From: Microbulbifer sp. SAOS-129_SWC
GTDB taxonomy: Bacteria; Pseudomonadota; Gammaproteobacteria; Pseudomonadales; Cellvibrionaceae
Reading direction: 5' to 3'
Assembly (NCBI RefSeq): GCF_039696035.1
Contig: NZ_CP155567.1
Span: forward strand, 2,351,001-2,415,000
Length of the DNA: 64,000 nt
In this document: one piece after another, positions 52,716 through 62,764 of the stretch
Layout: each line of letters opens with the position of its first letter
Position numbering within the stretch: position 1 is the first letter of the stretch
Notes under the pieces: generated by a model
What the model saw: only the letters and a program-made list of their open reading frames with translations
The model's database searches: none
What the model was told of the DNA's origin: nothing
Made by a program: the position numbers and the translations under genes

Positions 52716-53729
52716 CTAGCCTTCCAGGTGGGCAAATTTCTCCCGCTGCGGAAAGATCCCGAATTGACCGCCGGTGTGTACAAACACCAGATTGCCACAG
52801 TCCCGATAGCGGCCCGCACGCAGCTCCTGCAGCAAGCCGTAAAACGCCTTGCCGGTGTAGACCGGGTCGAGCAACAGCCCTTCCAGCGATGCCGCTTCGG
52901 CGATGGCTCTATATACCGGTTCGTCCGCTACGGCGTAGCCAGGGCCGATATAGTCAGCGTTGACGTGGACATCCAGCGCCCCGGTATCGACCTGCTGCCC
53001 ATTCAGCGCGCTCCAGTGGGCAATATCTTCACGCACCTTGTTCTGGAAATAGGCCTCGTTGTCGCAAACGGCGTAGCCAGTAACGCGGGTGTTTGCCTGC
53101 AACAGCTGCGCGCCCAAAGTCAGCCCGGCCTGGGTGCCGCCACTACCGGTGGCACAGACGACGTGTTCCGGTTCAAATCCCCGCTCGCGGCAGTCTTGCA
53201 ACAGCTCCTCGGCTCCGGCGATGTACCCCCAGATGCCCAATCCATCGCTCGCCCCGGTAGGAATACACAACGCTTTGTGCCCACGCCCGGCATAGAACGC
53301 CTTCCAGTGCTCGAACAGCGCCGGCAGTTCGGCAAAGAATTGGCGCGGTGGGTAAAAGGCGGTCGCGGCGCCGGCCAGCCGATCCAGCAATAGGTTGCCA
53401 TCAGCAACCGCCGGGGCGTCGCCGCGCAGGATCAACTGTACGTGCATGCCGAGGCGCGCGCCGACCAGGGCCGTGGTGCGGCAGTGGTTGGACTGCTCGC
53501 CGCCACAGGTAATCAGCGTGTCACAGCCCTGCTCCCGTGCCGCGCCGGTGACAAATTCAAGCTTGCGCAGCTTGTTACCGGACATGCCGGATTCCGTGAG
53601 GTCGTCGCGTTTTACCCAGATACGGGGCCCGCCCCCGGGGAGAGAATATTTTTCGCTAATACGATCCAGGGGCTGCAGCGGCGTTGGCAGCCTGGCAAGG
53701 GAAATGTGTGGGGGATATCTCGGAATCAT
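52716..53729 (-). CDS. D-cysteine desulfhydrase / ACC-deaminase-like PLP enzyme
   Basis: A 337-residue PLP enzyme of the tryptophan-synthase-beta fold. The PLP lysine lies in ESGMSGNKLRKLEF (about residues 46-59), with the substrate-binding loop CGGEQSNHCRTTALVGARLG, the phosphate-binding ATGSGGTQAGL, and the C-terminal VFVHTGG. This pattern belongs to D-cysteine desulfhydrase (DcyD, D-cysteine to pyruvate, sulfide and ammonia) and ACC deaminase; the two cannot be separated by eye, and DcyD is more usual here. GAGGAA precedes the ATG. It stands alone after a terminator. Confidence 0.85.
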   Translation of the reverse strand: MIPRYPPHISLARLPTPLQPLDRISEKYSLPGGGPRIWVKRDDLTESGMSGNKLRKLEFVTGAAREQGCDTLITCGGEQSNHCRTTALVGARLGMHVQLILRGDAPAVADGNLLLDRLAGAATAFYPPRQFFAELPALFEHWKAFYAGRGHKALCIPTGASDGLGIWGYIAGAEELLQDCRERGFEPEHVVCATGSGGTQAGLTLGAQLLQANTRVTGYAVCDNEAYFQNKVREDIAHWSALNGQQVDTGALDVHVNADYIGPGYAVADEPVYRAIAEAASLEGLLLDPVYTGKAFYGLLQELRAGRYRDCGNLVFVHTGGQFGIFPQREKFAHLEG

Positions 53730-53744
53730 GCCGTTCCTCGATAC

Positions 53745-53771
53745 AAAAAACCCGGCGTGATTGCCGGGTTT
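53745..53771 (-). terminator. Terminator of yajC
   Basis: AAACCCGGC / GCCGGGTTT stem (53748-53756 with 53763-53771), minus-strand T-run following; it lies between yajC and the downstream PLP-enzyme gene. Confidence 0.8.
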
Positions 53772-53795
53772 TAAACACTTGGGACACGCAGAAGA

Positions 53796-54128
53796 TCAGA
53801 CCTTCTTGATCGTACCTTTCGGCAGAATCGCGTGTACCGCCACCTTCTGGAACTTCAGCGACATGTTGTCGGCCACTTCCAGCACGATGTAGTCGTCGTC
53901 CACCTTCTCGACACGACCCAGCATACCGCTGGTCATGACCACTTCATCCCCTTTTTTCAGGGCACCGACCAGATCCTGGTGCTCTTTCTGGCGCTTGCGT
54001 TGCGGGCGAATAATAAAAAACCACATAAACGCAAACAGGCCGGCGAACATCAGCAGGGTCACCAGCGGGCTACCCTGGGGTGTCGGGGCCGCGTCTTGCG
54101 CCATTGCAGCGGGAATAAAGAAGCTCAT
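53796..54128 (-). CDS. yajC: YajC, SecDF-associated translocase subunit
   Basis: A 110-residue single-pass membrane protein that associates with SecDF-YidC at the Sec translocon. It has a periplasmic N-terminus (MSFFIPAAMAQDAAP), one membrane segment (LVTLLMFAGLFAFMWFFII) followed by RPQRKRQKEHQDLVGALKKGDEVVMTSGMLG, the family signature. GAGGA precedes the ATG. A terminator follows and neither tgt nor secD/secF is adjacent, unlike the usual tgt-yajC-secD-secF cluster, so this is a displaced or second copy. Confidence 0.92.
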   Translation of the reverse strand: MSFFIPAAMAQDAAPTPQGSPLVTLLMFAGLFAFMWFFIIRPQRKRQKEHQDLVGALKKGDEVVMTSGMLGRVEKVDDDYIVLEVADNMSLKFQKVAVHAILPKGTIKKV

Positions 54129-54245
54129 GCAAATCCTCGAAGAGTCAGCTTGTTAAATTGCCGCCAACTCTAACGGGTTTGAACTGCAGAGGCAACGTAT
54201 CGGCGCCGGGAACGCCTATACCCGGCGACGCTGATTCCCACCGGA

Positions 54246-54692
54246 TCAGAACCGCTGGCGCACCTGGCGGCGATAGCCGGTCGGCGACATACCAGTCCAG
54301 CGCTTGAAGGCACTGGTAAAGCTGGTTCGGTCAGAGAAATCCAGAATCCGGGAGATGCCATCCACACTGAGCGCGGTATCCTTGAGGAAGTGCACCGCAT
54401 GGCGGAAGCGCACATGGTCCCGCAACGAGGCGAAACTCAAGTTGTGCTCCTGCAGCCGGCGCTGCAATGTGCGGGTGGACATGCTGAGATCGGAAGCGAC
54501 CGGCCGGATGGCCAGCGATGCTTTGCCGATTCGCTGCTCCAGGACATCAATGACCCGCGCGGCGATCCCGAAACTGGTGGCTTCTGGTGGTGCCAGAAGC
54601 TGATCCAGAATATTCGGATCCCCGGACAACCGGGCTTGTTGTAGTGGCTTATCTTCAGAGAGCGAAGTTTGGTCTGGCTGAATATGGTTCAT
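54246..54692 (-). CDS. Short AraC-type regulator (DNA-binding domain only)
   Basis: A 148-residue protein whose C-terminal 100 residues form the double helix-turn-helix AraC domain (IRPVASDLSMSTRTLQRRLQEHNLSFASLRDHVRFRHAVHFLKDTALSVDGISRILDFSDRTSFTSAFKRWTGMSPTGYRR). The N-terminal 45 residues are too short for the usual ligand domain, so it is MarA/SoxS-like in build or a truncated full-length regulator. The remnant sequence resembles the C-terminus of long AraC regulators, which favours truncation. GGAG nine bases upstream supports the ATG. Target unknown. Confidence 0.82.
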   Translation of the reverse strand: MNHIQPDQTSLSEDKPLQQARLSGDPNILDQLLAPPEATSFGIAARVIDVLEQRIGKASLAIRPVASDLSMSTRTLQRRLQEHNLSFASLRDHVRFRHAVHFLKDTALSVDGISRILDFSDRTSFTSAFKRWTGMSPTGYRRQVRQRF

Positions 54693-55136
54693 TGAGCTGC
54701 TCCTTTTTCGTTCCGTGAGCCGCAGTTATTGTTCTAATGTCCGCGTCCTGCGAACCCCTTTTGCCTCAACCTGCCCCGTATTTTTGTTTAGGGCGGGCTA
54801 CTACCCGGGTGCCGGGTTGCGCCTGAAACAGACACCGAATCTTCACAGAGCTGTATAAATATTAAACTAAACGCTCCGGCAACATCTCTTTAACGCTAGA
54901 CTCCGGTACCGGCGCACCTTTCCTTCACATAACGCAGTATAGACCATGAAATCAGAACGCAAGGGGCGACAGTCGATTTTTTTTGGCCCTGTCACAAAAG
55001 ACAGTTTTGCGCCAAAGTGGTACTTAAATACCGCCTAGATGAGCGCTGAGAATGGTTTGGGCGAGATGAGTTGGCAGGAGGCGACGGGTATGGCACGAAG
55101 GGCGCCACACCCGGCAACCGGGGAGGTAGGTGGGCG
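54693..55136. other. Intergenic region without supported gene
   Basis: About 440 bases between the AraC gene and bcp. A 30-codon frame (54946-55038) lacks a ribosome site; a CTGTC/GACAG hairpin followed by TTTT lies at 54989-55008. Nothing else seen. Confidence 0.4.
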
Positions 55137-55613
55137 TCAGAGCAGGTTTTCATCGATCCAGTGAAGCACGTCATCGTGGTGGGTCTTGGTTTTGACCTTG
55201 TCGATAATATGGCGCAGCCGGCCATTCTTATCGATGATGAAGGTAGTGCGTAACAGGCCCATATACTCGCGGCCCATAAACTTCTTCAGGCCCCAACAGC
55301 CGTACTTGTCGGCAATTTTGTGCTCCTCATCGGCGAGCAGGTCGAAATTGAGCTCGTGCTTTTCGATGAACTTCTGCAATTTGGCCTCGGGATCCGGGCT
55401 GACACCCAGCACCACGGTATCGCGCTGGGCAAACTCTGCGGCGCTGTCGCGAATGCCGCAGGCCTGGGTGGTGCAGCCCGGGGTCAGCGCCTTGGGATAG
55501 AAATAGAGCACCACATTGTTGCGATCGCGAAAGTCTTTCAGCGAAACCTTCTCGCCACCCTGGTTGCGCAAAGTGAAGGCCGGCGCCAGATTGCCGATCT
55601 TGGGAAATGCCAT
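55137..55613 (-). CDS. bcp: Thiol peroxidase of the Bcp/PrxQ type
   Basis: A cytosolic peroxiredoxin that reduces hydroperoxides with thioredoxin. The 158-residue protein has the peroxidatic cysteine in PKALTPGCTTQACGIRD and the resolving cysteine five residues later, the PrxQ arrangement, plus the catalytic-pocket arginine in LRTTFIIDKNG. The motif normally reads PKDxTPGC; here it is PKALTPGC. CAGGGGG upstream supports ATG at 55613. In many relatives bcp sits by dapA; here it stands alone. Confidence 0.93.
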   Translation of the reverse strand: MAFPKIGNLAPAFTLRNQGGEKVSLKDFRDRNNVVLYFYPKALTPGCTTQACGIRDSAAEFAQRDTVVLGVSPDPEAKLQKFIEKHELNFDLLADEEHKIADKYGCWGLKKFMGREYMGLLRTTFIIDKNGRLRHIIDKVKTKTHHDDVLHWIDENLL

Positions 55614-55826
55614 GGAAACCCCCTGTTGGACTGGGCAATAACTTGCTAAGCGGAATTCGGCGTGGATTATAGCGAAAAGCAGGCAGCGCCCGAAGCCACC
55701 AGTCCGGTCTTGGCGGCAAGGCCCAGCCCTCGGACCCGGCTCCCGGGCAACTGGCGATGCCGGATACCGCTACCCTGCACCAAGCCGGCCGCCTCGAATC
55801 AATGAAAGGTATTTGTCTGCCGCGGG

Positions 55827-56348
55827 TCAGAACGCCCGCAGCTGGTAACCCCGTTCTTTACGGGCACAGATACCGCAGTCGTTCAGCTTGTGCACCAGGT
55901 CAGCGCGTTCGGCGTCGGTGAGAAAATCACCGACTTCCAGACACCCTTCCGGCCCCGCGAAGCTGACCGAAGCAGGTTCCGTGGCGCTGCCACCAAGGCG
56001 CACCAGTACCGCAAGGCTGTCGCGGGAGAACTCCTGATGATAGATACTCTGCTGCCGGTGCCCCTTGCAACAGTCCAGCAACACCCGCTCGCCGCTGATG
56101 CGTATCACCTCCCGGCGCGTGCTTTCCAGGTACACATAGCCGAAAAGTACCGCCAACAACAGCGCCTCCAGTCCGGCAAACGGCAGAATCATCCAGGCCC
56201 CGGCCAGCGCAAAAGCGAGGCTGATGCCGAGAGACACGGCCACCAGTGAGACAAAAACCCACAGGTTGCCTGAAAACGACAGGGATTGGTTGGGTTGCAG
56301 CAGGATGCAGGCGCTGCGTGAGGAGACACGGCCGACTTCGGTAACCAT
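55827..56348 (-). CDS. DUF2244 membrane protein
   Basis: A 173-residue protein with two central membrane segments (LWVFVSLVAVSLGISLAFALAGAWMILPFAGLEALLLAVLFGYVY, about residues 29-73) after the DUF2244 opening LQPNQSLSF, then a hydrophilic cytoplasmic domain. The family is often found beside cytochrome oxidase genes and has no known reaction; no oxidase genes are next to this copy. ATG at 56348 lacks a strong ribosome site. Confidence 0.78.
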   Translation of the reverse strand: MVTEVGRVSSRSACILLQPNQSLSFSGNLWVFVSLVAVSLGISLAFALAGAWMILPFAGLEALLLAVLFGYVYLESTRREVIRISGERVLLDCCKGHRQQSIYHQEFSRDSLAVLVRLGGSATEPASVSFAGPEGCLEVGDFLTDAERADLVHKLNDCGICARKERGYQLRAF

Positions 56349-56480
56349 AGTGACGAATCCGGGTACATCTTGCCCTCAGTGTAGCATCGCGCCACTCAAG
56401 CCAGTATCTGCCCGTTCACGGCCAAAAGCCGGCCCCCGGCCCCGTCCGCTGGCACACCAACCGGACCGTACCCGGGGCAC

Positions 56481-56508
56481 AAAAAAACCCGCACCGAAGT
56501 GCGGGTTT
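56481..56508 (-). terminator. Terminator of mdh
   Basis: AAACCCGCAC / GTGCGGGTTT stem; read on the minus strand the loop is TTCG, a stable tetraloop, followed by T7. Confidence 0.85.
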
Positions 56509-56540
56509 TACGCTCGCGCGGTAAAGCGGCGAGGCGGCGA

Positions 56541-57521
56541 TTACGGCAGCAGGTGCGCTACGGCATCGCGCTCTTCCGCCAGCTCCTTCTCGGTAGCCGC
56601 CATCTTCTCGCGAGAGAAATCATTGATGTCGACGCCCTGGACGATTTGCCAATCGCCATTCTTGCAGGTGCAGGGGAAAGAGTAGATCAGGCCTTCCTGG
56701 ATACCGTAGGAACCGTCGCTGTAGATGCCCATGCTGGTCCAGTCGCCCTCGGCAGTGCCCAGCGCCCAGTCGCGCATATGGTCGATGGCGGCGTTGGCAG
56801 CGGAAGCGGCAGAGGACGCACCGCGAGCCTTGATAATGGCTGCGCCGCGCTGCTGTACGGTGGGGATGAAGTCGTTCTCGTACCAGTCCTGTTCCACCTT
56901 GTCCATCGCGTTGGCGCCGGCAACCTTGACCTGGTGCAGATCCGGGTACTGGGTGGAGGAATGGTTGCCCCAGATGGTCATGTGCGTAATGTCATTGACA
57001 CTGGAGTCGGTCTTGTTGGCCAGTTGTGACAGCGCGCGGTTGTGGTCCAGGCGGGTCATGGCGGTGAAGTTGCGCGGATCCAGATCCGGCGCGTTGCGCT
57101 GGGCGATCAGCGCATTGGTGTTGGCCGGGTTGCCTACAACCAATACCTTTACGTTGCGAGAGGCAACATCGTTCAGCGCCTTACCCTGGGCGGAGAAGAT
57201 AGCGGCGTTGGCTTCCAGCAGATCCTTGCGCTCCATACCCGGGCCACGCGGGCGGGCACCGACCAGCAGTGCATACTCGGCATCTTTGAACGCGACAGTA
57301 GCGTCGTCGGACTGAACGATTCCGGCCAGCAGCGGGAAGGCACAGTCTTCCAGTTCCATGGCAACGCCCTTCAGCGCTTCCAGGGCCGGAGTGATTTCCA
57401 GCAGCTGCAGGATAACCGGTTGATCTTTACCCAGCATTTCGCCGGAAGCGATACGGAACAGCAGCGAATAGCTGATCTGACCGGCGGCGCCGGTAACAGC
57501 AACACGAACAGGTGCTTTCAC
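56541..57521 (-). CDS. mdh: NAD-dependent malate dehydrogenase
   Basis: Interconverts malate and oxaloacetate in the TCA cycle and completes the glyoxylate route with GlcB. The 326-residue protein is of the longer cytosolic-MDH-like type found in many proteobacteria: [21 protein letters not shown] (NAD site), [19 protein letters not shown] (substrate arginines), MTRLDHNRA and [12 protein letters not shown] (catalytic histidine). The start is GTG at 57521 with GAGGGAG upstream; the frame to 57554 adds non-family residues. It has its own terminator. Confidence 0.95.
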   Translation of the reverse strand: MKAPVRVAVTGAAGQISYSLLFRIASGEMLGKDQPVILQLLEITPALEALKGVAMELEDCAFPLLAGIVQSDDATVAFKDAEYALLVGARPRGPGMERKDLLEANAAIFSAQGKALNDVASRNVKVLVVGNPANTNALIAQRNAPDLDPRNFTAMTRLDHNRALSQLANKTDSSVNDITHMTIWGNHSSTQYPDLHQVKVAGANAMDKVEQDWYENDFIPTVQQRGAAIIKARGASSAASAANAAIDHMRDWALGTAEGDWTSMGIYSDGSYGIQEGLIYSFPCTCKNGDWQIVQGVDINDFSREKMAATEKELAEERDAVAHLLP

Positions 57522-57625
57522 GATAGTTCTCCCTCGTTTGTAAGCGGCCCGCATTATAGAGATTTACGGGCAAATTTCACCCCGTAGCGGCTTCAGACCA
57601 AAGTCGCAGGGCGCTGTGAGGATTT

Positions 57626-58252
57626 TCAGGCGTCGGCAGTTTCGCGGTAGCGACCGGCCAGAGCACGGTAAACCTCGCCACTGTAATCCGCTGCAGCGCT
57701 GTCCAGCTGGGCGCAGATTTCCGCCAGGTGCTCATTGTCTTCCCTGCCCTGCCAGATTTTTACATAGCTACCGTCCTGGTAACCGTTATCCTGGCGAAAG
57801 CGGTTCAGCACATTTTTGCCCACGTAACGCTGGTACAGCTCATCAAACGTCATCCCTGTGTCCGCCAGTAACTGGGCGAAGCCCACCAGATCGAATTGCT
57901 TGCTGGCCAGGGTGTTGAGGGTGAATTGCTCGAGGTCCGCGCGGAAATCGCCGGGGATGCGCTGCGTGCCGGTGAGCTCCGCACGCATCAGCGCGGCAGC
58001 CTCTTCCGGACTGCCCTGCTGCAGTTCCAGGCTGAGCCCGAAATGCCAGATATCCACCAGCTCCAGCTTGACCTGGTCCATATCCGGCTGTTGCTTTTTC
58101 CACCATTTCCAGCCGAAATGATCCAGTAACTCAGCGCTCTCGACCCAGATGGCCCGATACCAGGGAAAGTTCTGGCCGCGCCAGTTATCGTTGACCAGCG
58201 TATTGATCTCATCCTGCAGCGCCAGCATGGTCTGCAATTGTTGTTGCATCAT
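57626..58252 (-). CDS. Dimeric dUTPase (all-alpha NTP pyrophosphatase)
   Basis: Hydrolyses dUTP (and probably dUDP) to dUMP, limiting uracil in DNA. The 208-residue all-helical protein has the metal-binding ExxE and ExxD motifs of the MazG-like fold, in AIWVESAELLDHFGWKWWKK and VKLELVDIWHFGLSLEL, and the later KNVLNRFRQDNGYQDGSYVKIW typical of the dimeric dUTPase family rather than trimeric Dut. It follows tatD by 25 bases in a pilZ-tatD-dUTPase transcript. Confidence 0.85.
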   Translation of the reverse strand: MMQQQLQTMLALQDEINTLVNDNWRGQNFPWYRAIWVESAELLDHFGWKWWKKQQPDMDQVKLELVDIWHFGLSLELQQGSPEEAAALMRAELTGTQRIPGDFRADLEQFTLNTLASKQFDLVGFAQLLADTGMTFDELYQRYVGKNVLNRFRQDNGYQDGSYVKIWQGREDNEHLAEICAQLDSAAADYSGEVYRALAGRYRETADA

Positions 58253-58277
58253 CGGAGATTTAATCCTGTCGGCGGGC

Positions 58278-59054
58278 TCAGGCAGCCCGCGGGAAGAGTC
58301 GGTAAAAGTTTTCTGTGGTGATCTCGGCCAGCTGCTCGTAAGGAATACCGCGCAGGTCGGCGATAAATTCCGCTACATCGCGCACATAGGCCGGAATATT
58401 GGGTTTGCCCCGGTAAGGTACCGGTGCCAGATAGGGGGAGTCCGTTTCCACCAGCAGGCGATCCAGCGGCAGCTTACGCGCGACATCACGCAGCTCCTCT
58501 GCCTTCTTGAACGTCACGATACCGGACAGCGATATATAGTAATTCAGGTCCAGCGCAGCCCGGGCCATATCCCAGCTCTCGGTAAAACAGTGCAGCACCC
58601 CAGCGTGTTCTGTACTACCGTGCTCGCGGATCAGATCGATGGTATCTGCACGCGCATCACGCGTATGCACGATCACCGGCAGGCCCGCGCGGCCGGCCGC
58701 CTGCAGGTGCGCGCTGAAACTCTGCCGCTGTACGTCTTTGGTTTCAGTGCTGTAGTAGTAATCGAGCCCGGTTTCGCCGAGCGCAACCACCTTCGGCCGA
58801 GCGGCCAGCTCCAGCAGCTTGTCGACATCCGCAAGCCCCGAATCCACATCGAGAGGATGCACGCCCACGGAGCAGACGACGTCGTCATAGCGCCCGGCCA
58901 GCTCCACCACGCGATCGACATTTTCCAGACTGATACCGACGCACAGGAACTGGCCGACGCCGCGGCTGCGGGCCAGGTCCAGCACCGCATCCAGGTCGCC
59001 ATCAAATTTGTCGAGTTTCAATCGGTCGAGGTGACAGTGGCTATCTACAAGCAT
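58278..59054 (-). CDS. TatD-family metal-dependent hydrolase (YcfH-like DNase)
   Basis: A 258-residue TIM-barrel hydrolase with all metal ligands visible: VDSHCHLD at the N-terminus, GETGLDYYY, PVIVHTRDA, GVLHCFTES and VETDSPYLAP. TatD proteins are 3'-5' deoxyribonucleases or related hydrolases. Genes of this YcfH subgroup follow holB and pilZ in many gammaproteobacteria, as they do here apart from the long gap before pilZ. It starts eight bases after pilZ. Confidence 0.9.
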   Translation of the reverse strand: MLVDSHCHLDRLKLDKFDGDLDAVLDLARSRGVGQFLCVGISLENVDRVVELAGRYDDVVCSVGVHPLDVDSGLADVDKLLELAARPKVVALGETGLDYYYSTETKDVQRQSFSAHLQAAGRAGLPVIVHTRDARADTIDLIREHGSTEHAGVLHCFTESWDMARAALDLNYYISLSGIVTFKKAEELRDVARKLPLDRLLVETDSPYLAPVPYRGKPNIPAYVRDVAEFIADLRGIPYEQLAEITTENFYRLFPRAA

Positions 59055-59062
59055 TCCAACAA

Positions 59063-59416
59063 CTACAGCGTGTGAGTGGGTCGGCTCGATTCCAGCGAAC
59101 CGGCCAGATAGGTTTCAATTTTACTCTGGGCGACATTGTCCTTGTCGCTGAACTGGACGCCGATCCCCGGAGTACGGTTGCCCTGGGCACCGCCCGGAGT
59201 CGTCCACACCACCTTGCCGGCTACCGGTACCTTGTCCGGCTCGTCCATCAGGTTCAGCAACAGGAACACCTCGTCCCCCAGGTTGTAGGACTTGTCGGTA
59301 CTGATAAACAGGCCGCCGTTTTTCACAAACGGCATATAGGCCGCGTACAGCACTGATTTATCCTGAATCTTCAGCGAAAGGATACCGTTGCGGGCACCGC
59401 CTCCCATGGCTTTCAT
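59063..59416 (-). CDS. pilZ: PilZ, type IV pilus assembly protein
   Basis: A 117-residue PilZ-fold protein needed for type IV pilus formation. The sequence ILSLKIQDKSVLYAAYMPFVKNGGLFI...YNLGDEVFLLLNLMDEPDKVPVAGKVVWTTPGGAQGNRTPGIGVQFS matches pilus PilZ, which lacks the RxxxR c-di-GMP motif of other PilZ domains. GAGG eight bases upstream supports ATG at 59416. In pseudomonads it directly follows holB; here a 577-base repeat-rich gap separates them. Confidence 0.93.
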   Translation of the reverse strand: MKAMGGGARNGILSLKIQDKSVLYAAYMPFVKNGGLFISTDKSYNLGDEVFLLLNLMDEPDKVPVAGKVVWTTPGGAQGNRTPGIGVQFSDKDNVAQSKIETYLAGSLESSRPTHTL

Positions 59417-59966
59417 GGCCGAACCTCGTTGTTCTCGTTTGAGCGTAACTTATCTGAGCGTACTGGTTGTGTCCAGAATTCCAAGAGCTCGGGAAGGAAT
59501 ACCGTAACCCGACGTGAAGGCTCGGCGGCCGTGCTCTCTATCGGACCTGCGGCGACCCGGCCAGCAGAAAGCGTGAATTAGCCCAAGCTACGAAGTTCAA
59601 TTCAAACAGGCACGCACAAGCCGGGGCCGGATATGCCTTTCCGGGACCGTCGGAGGCACGGATGCCGACGCCGAGCGTACACGGACGTATTCACAGCGTG
59701 TCCCGGAAAGGCATATCCGGTCCGGGCGCCCCGATTCGAAGCCAGGGTCGCAATCATCCCCCTGAGCGTTTTCACTTAGCTGTTTCGTCGCTAGCAGCCT
59801 TCCCTGGGGCTCCGCCCGGCCCAGCCAGTCGGGCCGCTCCAGGCATTCACGGCGCCTTCGGCCCTTGGCCGGCCGCGAAGTTGTACAGCGAGCAGTGCCA
59901 GTTAGATAACTCGTCGCTAGCAGCCATCCCTGGAACTCAGCCCGGTCCGGCCATCCTTGGCCGGCC
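59417..59966. other. Repeat-rich intergenic region between holB and pilZ
   Basis: No gene supported. It contains a 21-bp inverted repeat (59627-59647 with 59700-59720) and two copies of a compound repeat unit (59785-59893 and 59911-59985); see the separate entries. It splits the normally contiguous holB-pilZ pair. Confidence 0.6.
59627..59720. repeat. 21-bp inverted repeat flanking a 52-base loop
   Basis: CCGGATATGCCTTTCCGGGAC at its left (59627-59647; shown 5' to 3' its complement is at 59700-59720). The arms can be extended imperfectly outward by about eight bases. It looks like a small dispersed intergenic element. Confidence 0.65.
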
Positions 59967-59985
59967 GCGAAGTTGTACAGCGAGC
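59785..59985. repeat. Two copies of a compound intergenic repeat
   Basis: Each unit starts with TCGTCGCTAGCAGCC (59785 and 59911) and ends with a 31-base identical run starting CCTTGGCCGGCCGCG (59863-59893 and 59955-59985). The second unit is shorter by 34 bases in its middle. Confidence 0.7.
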
Positions 59986-60011
59986 GTTGCTCGCTAAGCG
60001 TACAACTTCGC
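59967..60011. repeat. Long hairpin overlapping the holB stop codon
   Basis: GCGAAGTTGTAC (59967-59978) pairs with GTACAACTTCGC (60000-60011) and, inside, AGCGAGC (59979-59985) with GCTCGCT (59989-59995), leaving a three-base loop and a four-base bulge. The holB stop lies within it. Confidence 0.65.
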
Positions 60012-61031
60012 CCAGCGGATCATGAGTTCTTCTATCAGCAGGCGCTTGTTCGGGTTGGCGCCGCCGACGAGGGCCTGGCGGGCCTGCAGCAGGTGGTCAT
60101 AGAAGGCAAACAGCGGCCTCAGCGCCGCCTCCTCCCCGCCCGGCAAGCGCTGCAGCAGTGCCATGATGTGTGGATCGGCGGTCAGGTCACAGCTACGCGC
60201 ACGCAGCATCTGCGCCAGCCAGTGCTGCCAGAACGTCAGCAGCTGACTCAAATCCGACCCTTCCGGCGGCGCCTCCCAGCGCCCCGCAACCATCACCGCG
60301 CTGGCTTCAGCGGAGGCCAGCGCGGTCAGGTCGGAGAGAAACTGCGCACGCGTTTCGCTCGCCTGGGGATCCGCCAGCTGCAGCGCCCGCAGCGGCGTAC
60401 CGCCGGCCAGCAGCAGTGCGCGGTCCGCGGCGGTTTCATCCAGTCCACTCTCCTGCAGCCAGCGCAGCGCCACCGGGCGCTGCGGCGGCGGAAAGGAGAC
60501 GGATTGGCAACGACTGCGAATTGTCGGCAGCAGCCCTGCCGGCGCATCGGTAATCAGCAGAAAGATGACCGCCGCCGACGGTTCCTCGAGGTTTTTCAGC
60601 AGCGCATTGGCGGCATTAACGTTCATCGACTCCGCCGGCGCGAGCCACACCAGGCGCGCGCCCTCGCGGCCGCTGGTCCGACTGACAAACCCACCCAGAT
60701 CGCGAATCTGCTGGACTTTCAGCGGAGCGCCGGGCTTTTCCGGCTCCACCCGCAGAAAATCCGGGTGAGAACCCGCCTGCCACAGGCGGCAACCGCGGCA
60801 GCCACCGCAGGCCAGGCCGTCGCGGGGCTGCTCACACAGCGCCAGTGCCGCGAACGCCTCCGCAAATCGGCGTTTGCCCAGCCCCTCGGGCCCACTCAGC
60901 AACAAAGCATGCGGGCAGCGGCCGGCGCGCCACTGGGCACCCAGGCGCTGCCACTGCTCACGCTGCCAGGGCAGCGGCGACGGGATGGTCGGTGAATCGG
61001 GAGCTTCGGACACTTGCTTTTGATCTTCCAT
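59994..61031 (-). CDS. holB: DNA polymerase III delta' subunit
   Basis: Part of the clamp-loader complex that loads the beta clamp. The 345-residue protein has an AAA+ fold with the degenerate P-loop LLSGPEGLGKRRFAEA, the four-cysteine zinc module CEQPRDGLACGGCRGCRLW (about residues 66-84), and NAANALLKNLEEPSAAVIFLL with the SRC-type sensor RSRCQSV. It follows tmk by 28 bases, as usual. Its last codons form one arm of a long hairpin that continues into the downstream repeat region. Confidence 0.93.
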   Translation of the reverse strand: MEDQKQVSEAPDSPTIPSPLPWQREQWQRLGAQWRAGRCPHALLLSGPEGLGKRRFAEAFAALALCEQPRDGLACGGCRGCRLWQAGSHPDFLRVEPEKPGAPLKVQQIRDLGGFVSRTSGREGARLVWLAPAESMNVNAANALLKNLEEPSAAVIFLLITDAPAGLLPTIRSRCQSVSFPPPQRPVALRWLQESGLDETAADRALLLAGGTPLRALQLADPQASETRAQFLSDLTALASAEASAVMVAGRWEAPPEGSDLSQLLTFWQHWLAQMLRARSCDLTADPHIMALLQRLPGGEEAALRPLFAFYDHLLQARQALVGGANPNKRLLIEELMIRWAKLYA

Positions 61032-61059
61032 TATCCGCAGAAACGGCCGGCGGCCGTCG

Positions 61060-62757
<1,698 letters not shown>

Positions 62758-62764
<7 letters not shown>

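Noticed and set aside
54946..55038. 30-codon frame with ATG
   Set aside because: No ribosome site and no recognisable similarity.
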